This document shows, piece by piece, positions 1-5,526 of a stretch of DNA of 6,193 bases. Positions within the stretch are counted from its first letter, which is position 1. Every line of letters starts with the position of its first letter. The notes below the pieces were generated by a model. That model worked only from the letters and a program-made list of their open reading frames with translations, did no database searches and was not told the DNA's origin. Position numbers and translations under genes: made by a program. The DNA is from an uncultured Rhodospirillales bacterium (GTDB taxonomy: Bacteria; Pseudomonadota; Alphaproteobacteria; Rhodospirillales; 2-02-FULL-58-16): contig CAJXGZ010000140.1 in NCBI GenBank assembly GCA_913053795.1, forward strand, positions 1 to 6,193. Reading direction: 5' to 3'.

Positions 1-55
1 AACCCGTGTTGCCGGCGTGAAAGGCCGGTGTCCTAGGCCTCTAGACGATGGGGAC
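1..55 (-). tRNA. tRNA-Glu (anticodon UUC), 3' part cut off by the window edge
   Basis: Read on the minus strand from base 55, the sequence gives the acceptor 5' strand GTCCCCA, then the D arm (TCGTCTAGAGGCCTAGGAC), typical of bacterial tRNA-Glu. The anticodon stem CCGGC (28-24) pairs with GCCGG (16-12) around the loop CTTTCAC (23-17), whose anticodon TTC (21-19) reads glutamate codons. After a short variable region the T-stem 5' strand ACGGG and the first TT of the T loop are visible, and the window then ends. About 20 bases (rest of T arm, 3' acceptor strand, CCA if encoded) lie outside. The gene is divergent from the phosphofructokinase gene. The edge truncation is a window effect, not evidence of a pseudogene. 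Confidence 0.93.
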
Positions 56-69
56 CCGAGAGGGTCTGT

Positions 70-98
70 GTGGTAAACGGCGCGGCGCATAAAATCAA
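70..98 (-). promoter_or_regulatory. Probable sigma-70-type promoter of tRNA-Glu
   Basis: On the minus strand a -35-like TTGATT (98-93) is followed after 17 bases by a -10-like TACCAC (75-70). Transcription would start near base 63, leaving a precursor leader of roughly 8 bases before the mature tRNA 5' end at 55, a usual arrangement for a tRNA gene. The -35 match is good and the -10 match weak. Position relative to the tRNA is the main support. Confidence 0.4.
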
Positions 99-201
99 GC
101 TTTTCGAACGCGGCAAGGTAACCCTTGCTTTTTTCGCCCAAGCCCGGAACATTGGCGGCTTGCTTTTGCGATGATCGGGAAAATCCAAAGGAGCGCACCG
201 A
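90..201 (+). promoter_or_regulatory. Leader of the phosphofructokinase gene with candidate start signals
   Basis: This stretch separates the divergent tRNA-Glu and phosphofructokinase genes. On the plus strand, TAAAAT at 90-95 resembles a -10 box, but no good -35 box lies upstream. It would give a transcript starting near 102 that meets the hairpin at 113-134. A second weak candidate lies after that hairpin: TTGCTT (125-130), 17 bases, AACATT (148-153). The motif CTTGCTTTT occurs twice (124-132 and 159-167), and its second copy could pair with the hairpin's left arm (GCAAG, 113-117) as an alternative fold. The leader ends with a strong Shine-Dalgarno sequence, AAAGGAG at 187-193, 8 bases before the ATG. 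Promoter choice is not settled by the sequence. Confidence 0.3.
113..134 (+). terminator. Intrinsic terminator upstream of the phosphofructokinase gene
   Basis: GCAAGG (113-118) and CCTTGC (123-128) form a perfect 6-base-pair stem with loop TAAC, followed at once by six T residues (129-134). This is a textbook intrinsic terminator on the plus strand. On the minus strand the bases after the hairpin are CGCGTTCG, so it would not terminate that way. No plus-strand gene is visible between the window start and here, so its target is unclear: a leader attenuator, the end of a short RNA, or the end of a transcript entering from the left antisense to tRNA-Glu. Confidence 0.7.
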
Positions 202-1419
202 ATGCTGCAAGGGAAAGTGCTTATCGCCCAAGGGGGCGGCCCCACCGCCGTCATCAATCAGTCCCTGGCCGGCGCCGTCCTGGAGGCGAGAAAGCACGCC
301 GCGGTCAAACATATCTACGGCGCCCTGCACGGCATCAACGGCATCGTCAACGAGGACTTCCTGGACCTCGGCCTTGAGACCCGGCGCAACCTGGACGCCG
401 TCGCCAATACTCCCTGTTCGGCGCTGGGCTCCACCCGCGACAAGCCGGACGTCAAATACTGCAAGGAAATCTTCAAGGTCCTACAGGCCCACGAGATCGG
501 AACTTTCCTCTACATCGGCGGCAACGATTCCTCCGAGGCGCTGCGCATTCTCGGCGAGGAGGCGAAAAAGGCCGACTACGGCCTCAAGGGAATTCACGTT
601 CCCAAAACCATCGACAACGACCTGATGGTCAACGACCACACGCCGGGGTATCCCTCCGCCGCCCGTTTCGTGGCCAGCGCTTTCGCCGGCGTCGACAAGG
701 ACAACGCCGCCCTTCCCGGCGTCTACGTCGGCGTCGTCATGGGGCGCCACGCAGGGTTCCTCACCGCCGCCGCGGCGCTGGCCCGCAACCATAAAGACGA
801 CGGCCCGCACCTGGTTTATCTGCCCGAGCGCGATTTCTCCATGGAATCCTTCGTTTCCGATGTTAAGTCCGTATATGAGCGCCTGGGGCGTTGCGTCATC
901 GCCGTTTCCGAGGGAATCCACGATCAAAGCGGCGCCCTCATCGTCACCAAGATGGCCAAGCAGGTGGAGAAGGACGCCCACGGCAACGTTCAGCTTTCCG
1001 GCACCGGCGCGCTGGCTGATCTGCTCTGCGCCGCCATCAAGGAAAGCTCCGGCATCAAACGGGTGCGCGGCGACACCTTCGGCTATTTGCAACGCTCGTT
1101 CCTGGGCTGCGTCTCCGAGGTCGACCGCAAGGAGGCCCGCGAGGTCGGCGAGAAAGCCATCCAGTTCGCCCACCAGGGCCACGCCACGGGCTCGGTCACC
1201 ATCCACCGGGTCGGCGACTACGCGGCTGAATTCCGCCTCAGCCCCTTGGACGCGGTGGCGGGCAAGACCAAGGTGATGGACGACGCCATGATTTCCAAAT
1301 CCGCCAACGACGTCACCAAGACGTTCATCGAATACGCGCGCCCGCTTATTGGCGGCGGCCTGCCGGAGATATCCAGGCTCGACGCCGCCAACCGGGTTGA
1401 AAAAATTCTCGGAAAATAG
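202..1419 (+). CDS. pfp: Phosphofructokinase, probably pyrophosphate-dependent (PPi:fructose-6-phosphate 1-phosphotransferase)
   Basis: This cytoplasmic enzyme interconverts fructose 6-phosphate and fructose 1,6-bisphosphate. The 405-residue protein has the family motifs in order: GGGPTAVIN (11-19) at the phosphoryl-donor site, GGNDS (106-110), PKTIDND (134-140) with the presumed catalytic base D138, MGRHAG (180-185) and PER (208-210) for sugar-phosphate binding, and YLQR (295-298). ATP-dependent enzymes usually have GGDGS and PGTIDND. Here an aspartate (D109) replaces the glycine that accommodates ATP, and a lysine (K135) replaces the second glycine; both are hallmarks of pyrophosphate use in this family. 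The asparagine at 108, where aspartate is usual, is a small departure. Length fits the roughly 400-residue bacterial PPi group. The start is set by AAAGGAG 8 bases upstream. The gene appears monocistronic, ending at a strong terminator. PPi specificity is inferred from these residues, not proven; the enzyme would be reversible and serve glycolysis or gluconeogenesis. Confidence 0.92.
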   Translation: MLQGKVLIAQGGGPTAVINQSLAGAVLEARKHAAVKHIYGALHGINGIVNEDFLDLGLETRRNLDAVANTPCSALGSTRDKPDVKYCKEIFKVLQAHEIGTFLYIGGNDSSEALRILGEEAKKADYGLKGIHVPKTIDNDLMVNDHTPGYPSAARFVASAFAGVDKDNAALPGVYVGVVMGRHAGFLTAAAALARNHKDDGPHLVYLPERDFSMESFVSDVKSVYERLGRCVIAVSEGIHDQSGALIVTKMAKQVEKDAHGNVQLSGTGALADLLCAAIKESSGIKRVRGDTFGYLQRSFLGCVSEVDRKEAREVGEKAIQFAHQGHATGSVTIHRVGDYAAEFRLSPLDAVAGKTKVMDDAMISKSANDVTKTFIEYARPLIGGGLPEISRLDAANRVEKILGK

Positions 1420-1447
1420 CGAGGGTCCGCGCGTATGTGGGGGGGAG

Positions 1448-1475
1448 AAACGGGGTCCTTCGGGGCCCCGTTTTT
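1448..1475 (+). terminator. Strong intrinsic terminator of the phosphofructokinase gene, shared intergenic site with recJ
   Basis: CGGGGTCC (1451-1458) pairs with GGGCCCCG (1463-1470), one pair being a T-G wobble, around a TTCG tetraloop closed by C-G, an exceptionally stable loop. The flanking AAA (1448-1450) can extend the stem into the T run at 1471-1475. It lies 28 bases after the phosphofructokinase stop and 12 bases before the recJ stop on the opposite strand. Read on the minus strand the hairpin is followed by TTTCTCCCCC, a poorer tail, so it may also end recJ transcripts, less efficiently. Confidence 0.85.
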
Positions 1476-1486
1476 CCATGCGCGAA

Positions 1487-3280
1487 CTACCCATAAGCCG
1501 GGGCCGCGTCGTCGATCAGGAACTGCGCCTTGGAAACGCCCTTCCAGGTGTTGACCTTGAGGCGCCCGGCGAAGTGGAACGGCGCGCCGTCATGGCGCCT
1601 GAGGGCGGCCCCCATTTCGCTATCGTTGCAGCGAAAGGCCATGGCGCTCAGGCGGCCGCCGTCCTCGCCCGCCAGGATGCACCTGAGATGATCCTGTCCG
1701 ACCACGTCGGCGCGGATCAGTCTGGCGCGGGCGATGGCGAACTTGGGCTCGGGGTTTCCGGCGCCGAAAGGCCCCACTTGCTCCAACGCCTTGGCCAGCT
1801 CCATGTTGGCGCCCTTGACGGTGATGGCGGCGTCCAGATTGAGGCTGGGAACGATCCCCGCCTCGGCGACGTCGGCGGCGATGCGCGTGTTCATGAATTC
1901 ACGGAAGTCCTCAAGGCGGCCGGCGCTGACGGTGAAACCGGCGGCCATGGCGTGTCCGCCGCCCTTCTCCAGCAGTCCCGCCTGACGGGCGGAGATGATG
2001 GCGGCCCCCAGGTCCACCCCTTTAACCGAGCGGCCGGAGCCGTGCCCCACATCGCCTTCAAGAGACACCGCCAGCGCCGGGCGGTTGAAACGCTCCACCA
2101 GGCGCCCGGCGATAATGCCGATCACCCCCGGATGCCAGTCGCGCCCGGCGACCAGGATCAGGGGCGGATCGTCCTTGGCCTGGGCTTCGGCCTGCTCGGC
2201 GGCTTGGACCGCCACGGCGGCCTCGATGTCGCGGCGCATGCGGTTGAGGTCGTCCAGGGTTTGCGCCAAGTCCTCGGCTTCATGAGCGTCGTCCGAAGAC
2301 AACAGCCGCGCCCCCAGGGAGGAGTCGCCGATGCGTCCGGCGGCGTTGATGCGGGGTCCTAAGATAAACCCGGCGTGATAGGTCCCTGGCGGCTCGCTGA
2401 CGCCGCTGACGTCGGCCAGCGCCCTGAGCCCCGTATTGGCGCGCAAGGCGATTACCTTCAGCCCCTGCGTCACCAGGGCGCGGTTGACGCCGGTCAGGGG
2501 AACCACGTCGCAGACGGTGCCCAAGGCCACCAGGTCAAGCCAGTCCATGGGATTAGGCTTGGGACGGCTATCGAACCACCCGGCGCCGTCGAGTGCGCGG
2601 TTGACGCCGACCACCAGCAGAAAGGCCAAGCCGACCGCCGCCATATGCCCATGGGCGTTGTCCTCGTCCATGCGGTTGGGGTTGACGACGGCGACGGCGG
2701 GCGGCAGTTGCGGCTCCGCCTTGTGGTGATCGACGACGATGACGTCGAGCCCGACCTCGGCGGCGGCCTTCAGGGGCCCGTGGGCGCAAGTTCCGCAATC
2801 GACCATCACCACCAGCGAGATCTTATCCTTGGCGAGGCCCAGCAGCGCCTCCCGGTTGGGCCCGTAGCCCTCGCTGAGGCGGTCGGGAATGTAAATCCTC
2901 GGCGCCGCCCCAAGGGCTTTCAAATAGCGCGCCAGCAACGCCGACGAGGTGGCTCCGTCGACGTCATAGTCGCCGTAGACGGCGATGCTTTCGCCTTGCA
3001 TGACGGCGCTGGCCAGACGTTCGCAGGCGGCGTCCATATCCTTGAAGCCGCTGGGGTCGGGCAGCAGCCGCTTCAGGGTGGGATTGAGAAAGTCCCCGGC
3101 CGCGTCCAAATCAACGTCGCGCGCCGCCAGCACCCGCCCGACGATCTCCGGCACGCCCAGCCGCTGCGCCAAGGCCAGCGCGGCGCGGTCGTCGCACGCC
3201 TTGGACAGCCAGCGCTTGCCCCTGAGCGAGCGCTCAACGCCTAAGAAACACGCCTGATCCCGCACCGCCCCGCCGCTCAT
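1487..3280 (-). CDS. recJ: Single-stranded-DNA-specific exonuclease RecJ
   Basis: RecJ degrades single-stranded DNA 5' to 3' in the cytoplasm, in RecF-pathway recombination, mismatch repair and base-excision repair, using Mn2+ or Mg2+. Numbering from the start chosen here (597 residues), the DHH-domain metal motifs are YGDYDVDG (102-109; D104, D106, D108), VDCGT (160-164), DHH (184-186) and GTVCDVVPL (254-262; D258). GPRINAAGR (308-316) follows, then the DHHA1 domain with SGRS (415-418) and GGGHAMAAGF (440-449). FGAGNPEP (505-512) leads into the C-terminal OB-type region. All catalytic residues are present and the length is normal. An in-frame ATG at 3301 would add seven residues, but these come from a tandem intergenic repeat. 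The ATG at 3280 has AGAGG 9 bases upstream and gives the short lead-in (MSGGAV...FLGVERSL) expected in alphaproteobacteria, so I prefer it. It is convergent with the phosphofructokinase gene and downstream of the kinase operon on the same strand. Confidence 0.96.
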   Translation of the reverse strand: MSGGAVRDQACFLGVERSLRGKRWLSKACDDRAALALAQRLGVPEIVGRVLAARDVDLDAAGDFLNPTLKRLLPDPSGFKDMDAACERLASAVMQGESIAVYGDYDVDGATSSALLARYLKALGAAPRIYIPDRLSEGYGPNREALLGLAKDKISLVVMVDCGTCAHGPLKAAAEVGLDVIVVDHHKAEPQLPPAVAVVNPNRMDEDNAHGHMAAVGLAFLLVVGVNRALDGAGWFDSRPKPNPMDWLDLVALGTVCDVVPLTGVNRALVTQGLKVIALRANTGLRALADVSGVSEPPGTYHAGFILGPRINAAGRIGDSSLGARLLSSDDAHEAEDLAQTLDDLNRMRRDIEAAVAVQAAEQAEAQAKDDPPLILVAGRDWHPGVIGIIAGRLVERFNRPALAVSLEGDVGHGSGRSVKGVDLGAAIISARQAGLLEKGGGHAMAAGFTVSAGRLEDFREFMNTRIAADVAEAGIVPSLNLDAAITVKGANMELAKALEQVGPFGAGNPEPKFAIARARLIRADVVGQDHLRCILAGEDGGRLSAMAFRCNDSEMGAALRRHDGAPFHFAGRLKVNTWKGVSKAQFLIDDAAPAYG

Positions 3281-3290
3281 TCCATGGTTC

Positions 3291-3347
3291 CTCTTCGTCA
3301 TTCCCGCCCCTCTTCGTCATTGCCGCCCCTCTTCGTCATGCCCGGAC
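3291..3347. repeat. Three tandem 19-base repeats at the recJ 5' end
   Basis: The unit CTCTTCGTCATTCCCGCCC occurs at 3291-3309, again at 3310-3328 with one change (18 of 19 identical), and in a more diverged form at 3329-3347 (16 of 19). On the minus strand each copy carries ATGACGAAGAGG, that is a start codon followed by a Shine-Dalgarno-like AGAGG. The recJ leader therefore contains three ATGs in three different frames plus the real start. The third copy merges with the inverted repeat at 3331-3377. Confidence 0.85.
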
Positions 3348-3377
3348 AGTAGTGGGTCAAGCCCGGGGGTGACGAGG
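3331..3377. repeat. Imperfect palindrome, probable dispersed intergenic repeat
   Basis: Bases 3331-3345 pair with 3363-3377: 12 Watson-Crick pairs, two T-G wobbles and one mismatch, with a 17-base loop. The arms have the form CGTCATGCCCGG and CCCGGGGGTGACG. From memory, palindromes built on CGTCATGCCCGG or CGTCATTCCCGC are abundant between genes in alphaproteobacterial genomes, so this is probably one member of a REP-like family. No T run follows on the minus strand, so it does not look like a proper terminator for the kinase gene upstream, although the hairpin may stabilise its mRNA 3' end. Confidence 0.65.
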
Positions 3378-3378
3378 T

Positions 3379-3406
3379 GTTAAATGGGCGCCCCTATTCC
3401 TGTAAA
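3379..3406 (-). promoter_or_regulatory. Candidate promoter of recJ
   Basis: On the minus strand TTTACA (3406-3401, five of six consensus bases) is followed after 16 bases by TTTAAC (3384-3379, four of six). The site begins six bases after the kinase stop codon. Transcription would start near 3372 and give a leader of about 90 bases containing most of the palindrome and all of the tandem repeats. Spacing is one base short of ideal. It is a pattern match only. Confidence 0.35.
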
Positions 3407-3411
3407 CATCG

Positions 3412-4734
3412 CTAAAGCGGAAGCCGCAGTATTACCCTGAGGCCGCCGTTGGGCGAGTCCGAGAGTTTGATGTCGCCGCCGTGGGCGCGGACCACGTCCC
3501 TTGCGATGGTCAGGCCCAGCCCGACGCCGCCGGTTTCCGGATTGCGCGAGCTTTCCAGCCGGAAGAAGGGCTTGAAAACCTCCTCGCGCATATCCTCGGG
3601 AATTCCGGAACCGTCATCATCGATCACGATCTCAACGGCGCCGCCGCGGCGTCCCGCGCGCACCGTTACGTGTTCGGCGTAGCGCATGGCGTTTTCGATG
3701 AGGTTGGTCAGGCATCGCCTGAAGGCGGCGCCCCTGAGAGCCCCGATGATCTCGCCCTCCACATGCAAATCAACGGCGCCGCCCTTTCGCTTGGCCTGGG
3801 CCGCCACTTCATTGAGCAAACCGGTCAGGCTCGCCAGTTTCGGCGCCTCCTCGCCCTCGCCGCGGGCGAAGGCCAGATAGCCTCCCAGCATATGCTCCAT
3901 CTCGGCCACGTCTTCTTTAAGCTCGGCGACGCCGCCGACGTCGCCGCCGGCCATTTCCAGTTGCAGCTTCATGCGGGTCAGGGGCGTGCGAAGATCATGG
4001 GAGACGCCGGCCAGCATCTCGGTGCGCTGGGAGATGTGGCGTCTGATTCGCTCGCGCATGTCGATGAAGGCGGACGCCGCCTTGCGCACTTCGGTGGCGC
4101 CTTCGGGCTTGAATTTTCGCTCCATGCGGCCCATTCCGAAGTCGTCGGCGGCGCGCGCCAGCCTGCGGATGGGCTTGACCTGGTTGCGCATGAAGATGGT
4201 GGCGACGCCAAACAATATCATCGAGATTCCCACCATCCACATGACGAAAACATAGGTGGTGGAGCTGAACAGGCGCTTGCGCGGCGTAAGGATGCGCAAG
4301 ACCCCCTCGGCCAATTGAATTTCAACGCTGACGCGGCGTTCGCGCGTCCGGGTGTCGATCTGAAACGGTTTATGAACGGCTTCGCTAATGGCCTTGATGA
4401 GAATTTCATCGAGGCGGTTGGTGGCCACAGGCGGGGTGTTGGGAAGAATCTCGCCCTCTTTCAAGGTGGCCCAGATGGACATGTGAACGGAGGCGACCTT
4501 GAAAACCTCCGACCGGCTTTTGGGTCCCGGATCGCGGCGCAAGAGCTCGACAATGGCGGCGATGTCCCCGGCCAGTCCGCGCGCCAGGCGCAAGCTCACC
4601 TTGTCCCAGTGGCTTTCAAAGAAGATGATCGCGGAAATCACCTGCAACAGCACAAGAGGCGTGACGATGATCAACAACGAGCGGCCAAGCAGGCTGCTCG
4701 GAAGCAAGCGTTTAAGGTAGTGTTTTTCCGTCAT
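3412..4734 (-). CDS. EnvZ-like membrane sensor histidine kinase
   Basis: This 440-residue inner-membrane kinase should autophosphorylate on histidine and pass the phosphate to the response regulator encoded just upstream. Visible order: a first membrane segment (about 17-39), a periplasmic sensor region of about 120 residues (40-158), a second membrane segment (about 160-182), a HAMP linker (about 183-236, with KPIRRLARAADDF), and the dimerisation/phosphoacceptor box AGVSHDLRTPLTRMKLQLE (242-260) with H246. The ATPase domain has the N box around N344 and N348, DDDGSGIPE (372-380), the F box VFKPFFRLE (386-394) and GVGLGLT (403-409). The H box closely matches that of E. coli EnvZ as I remember it. 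All catalytic boxes are intact. The gene starts 15 bases after the regulator's stop, with no clear Shine-Dalgarno sequence, suggesting translation coupled to the upstream gene. The stimulus is unknown: the periplasmic part has no motif I recognise. Orthology to EnvZ itself is not established. Confidence 0.95.
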   Translation of the reverse strand: MTEKHYLKRLLPSSLLGRSLLIIVTPLVLLQVISAIIFFESHWDKVSLRLARGLAGDIAAIVELLRRDPGPKSRSEVFKVASVHMSIWATLKEGEILPNTPPVATNRLDEILIKAISEAVHKPFQIDTRTRERRVSVEIQLAEGVLRILTPRKRLFSSTTYVFVMWMVGISMILFGVATIFMRNQVKPIRRLARAADDFGMGRMERKFKPEGATEVRKAASAFIDMRERIRRHISQRTEMLAGVSHDLRTPLTRMKLQLEMAGGDVGGVAELKEDVAEMEHMLGGYLAFARGEGEEAPKLASLTGLLNEVAAQAKRKGGAVDLHVEGEIIGALRGAAFRRCLTNLIENAMRYAEHVTVRAGRRGGAVEIVIDDDGSGIPEDMREEVFKPFFRLESSRNPETGGVGLGLTIARDVVRAHGGDIKLSDSPNGGLRVILRLPL

Positions 4735-4736
4735 TT

Positions 4737-4760
4737 TCTAATTCGGTTTCTAATCCGGTT
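4737..4760 (-). repeat. 12-base tandem duplication across the regulator stop codon
   Basis: On the minus strand AACCGGATTAGA (4760-4749) is followed directly by AACCGAATTAGA (4748-4737), 11 of 12 bases identical. The first copy contains the last codons and TAG stop of the response-regulator gene. Because 12 is a multiple of three, the second copy puts another TAG in the same frame. The second copy is also the whole spacer up to the three bases before the kinase ATG, where a ribosome-binding site would be expected but is not seen. Confidence 0.85.
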
Positions 4761-5436
4761 GCAGCAAGTAGCCTTTTCCGCGCACGGTTTTCAAATATCG
4801 CGGCAATTTCGGGTCCGGTTCGATCTTGCGGCGCAGGCGGGTGACCTGCACGTCAATGGCCCGCTCGCCGCCGCTGGCCGATGTCAGTCCCGTCAACTCA
4901 TCGCGGCTCATCACGTCGCCCGGCCGCGCCGCCAAAGCTTTCAGAAGCGCCGACTCAACCTCGGTGAGGCGGATGGGCTTGCCGCCGCGGCTCAGCTCCG
5001 AGCGCGACGAATCGAAGATAAAATCACCGAGGCTAACCTCCGTCGGCGGCTCCAAGGGAGGCTTGGGCGCACGGCGCAGGATGGCGTTGATGCGCAGCAA
5101 CAGCTCCAACGGCTCGAAGGGCTTGGGCATGTAGTCGTCGGCCCCGCGCTCCAATCCGGCGATGCGGTCCGCCGCCTCTCCCATGGCGGTGAGCATGAGG
5201 ATGGGCACGGAATCGCTGCGGCGCAAATCGGCGGCGAAATCCAATCCGCTTTCCCCCGGCATCATCAGATCCAGCACGATCAAGTCGAACTCCAGGGAAA
5301 CCAGCCTGGCGCGGGCGTCCTTGACGTCGGAGGCGGTGGTGACCAGAAAACCGTTCTCGCTGAGGAACTTGCGCAACAACTCGCGAAGCCTGAAGTCGTC
5401 GTCCACCACCAGGATATGAGGAAGATCAATGTTCAT
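4750..5436 (-). CDS. OmpR-family response regulator (receiver plus winged-helix DNA-binding domain)
   Basis: This 228-residue cytoplasmic transcription factor is the expected partner of the kinase encoded 15 bases downstream. The receiver domain (about 5-122) has the acidic pocket D12-D13-D14, phosphoacceptor D56 in LIVLDLMMPGESGLD, T83 in LMLTAM, and K105 in YMPKPFEP. After a proline-rich linker (about 123-132) the C-terminal OmpR/PhoB winged helix runs from about 134 to 226, with LTEVESALLKALAARPG (157-173), the recognition region ERAIDVQVTRLRRKIE (191-206) and the closing hairpin LKTVRGKGYLL (215-225). All phosphorylation residues are present. The overall style resembles OmpR and the alphaproteobacterial PetR type from memory; target genes cannot be told from here. 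The start ATG has only a weak GGG 3 bases upstream. No convincing promoter is visible in the 90 bases before it. Divergent from asd. Confidence 0.96.
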   Translation of the reverse strand: MNIDLPHILVVDDDFRLRELLRKFLSENGFLVTTASDVKDARARLVSLEFDLIVLDLMMPGESGLDFAADLRRSDSVPILMLTAMGEAADRIAGLERGADDYMPKPFEPLELLLRINAILRRAPKPPLEPPTEVSLGDFIFDSSRSELSRGGKPIRLTEVESALLKALAARPGDVMSRDELTGLTSASGGERAIDVQVTRLRRKIEPDPKLPRYLKTVRGKGYLLQPD

Positions 5437-5469
5437 AGCCCAAGAACACTACCACAAGCCAACGCCCCC

Positions 5470-5498
5470 TTGAAATCCCAAGCTGAGAGGCGTAAGTG
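5470..5498 (+). promoter_or_regulatory. Candidate promoter of asd
   Basis: TTGAAA (5470-5475) is followed after exactly 17 bases by TAAGTG (5493-5498). The -35 match is good and the -10 match moderate. A start near 5505 would leave a leader of about 22 bases containing the GGAG ribosome-binding site. The site sits in the 90-base gap between the divergent regulator and asd genes, about 35 bases from the regulator's ATG. Confidence 0.35.
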
Positions 5499-5513
5499 AA
5501 GCCTCCTATTCAT

Positions 5514-5517
5514 GGAG
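5514..5517 (+). promoter_or_regulatory. Ribosome-binding site that decides the asd start
   Basis: GGAG at 5514-5517 lies 9 bases before the ATG at 5527. It overlaps a second in-frame ATG at 5512, which itself has no Shine-Dalgarno sequence at a suitable distance. This favours 5527 and a protein beginning MSYKVAVVGATGSVG, without the five extra residues MEFIE. Confidence 0.6.
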
Positions 5518-5526
5518 TTTATTGAG

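Noticed and set aside
1..55. tRNA-Glu as an integration site or a broken tRNA copy
   Set aside because: It is incomplete only because the window ends. No integrase, attachment repeat or phage gene is seen nearby.
125..625. Plus-strand open frames from 125 and 171 overlapping the start of the phosphofructokinase gene
   Set aside because: They overlap a clear gene with a strong Shine-Dalgarno sequence. Their products are serine/proline/arginine-rich out-of-frame translations without motifs.
481..1494. A 337-codon minus-strand open frame opposite the phosphofructokinase gene
   Set aside because: It is a shadow of a well-supported gene. It would also have to be transcribed through the terminator hairpin, and its product shows no known motif.
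1349..3244. Two plus-strand open frames (1349-2362 and 2375-3244) opposite recJ
   Set aside because: Both lie wholly or mostly over recJ, which carries all its catalytic motifs. Their translations have antisense-type composition.
3386..3393. Perfect 8-base palindrome GGGCGCCC after the kinase stop, as a terminator stem
   Set aside because: It is self-complementary with no loop and is not followed by a T run, so it cannot act as an intrinsic terminator.
3481..5499. A 672-codon plus-strand open frame opposite the kinase and regulator genes
   Set aside because: It is the antisense shadow of two intact, motif-complete genes. Strong G/C third-position bias removes stops from the opposite frame. 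The translation is rich in H, Q, G and D and has no recognisable domain or ribosome-binding site.
5487..5505. Inverted repeat GAGGC, 9 bases, GCCTC around the asd -10 candidate, as a possible operator
   Set aside because: A 5-base arm in GC-rich DNA is expected often by chance, and nothing else supports an operator.
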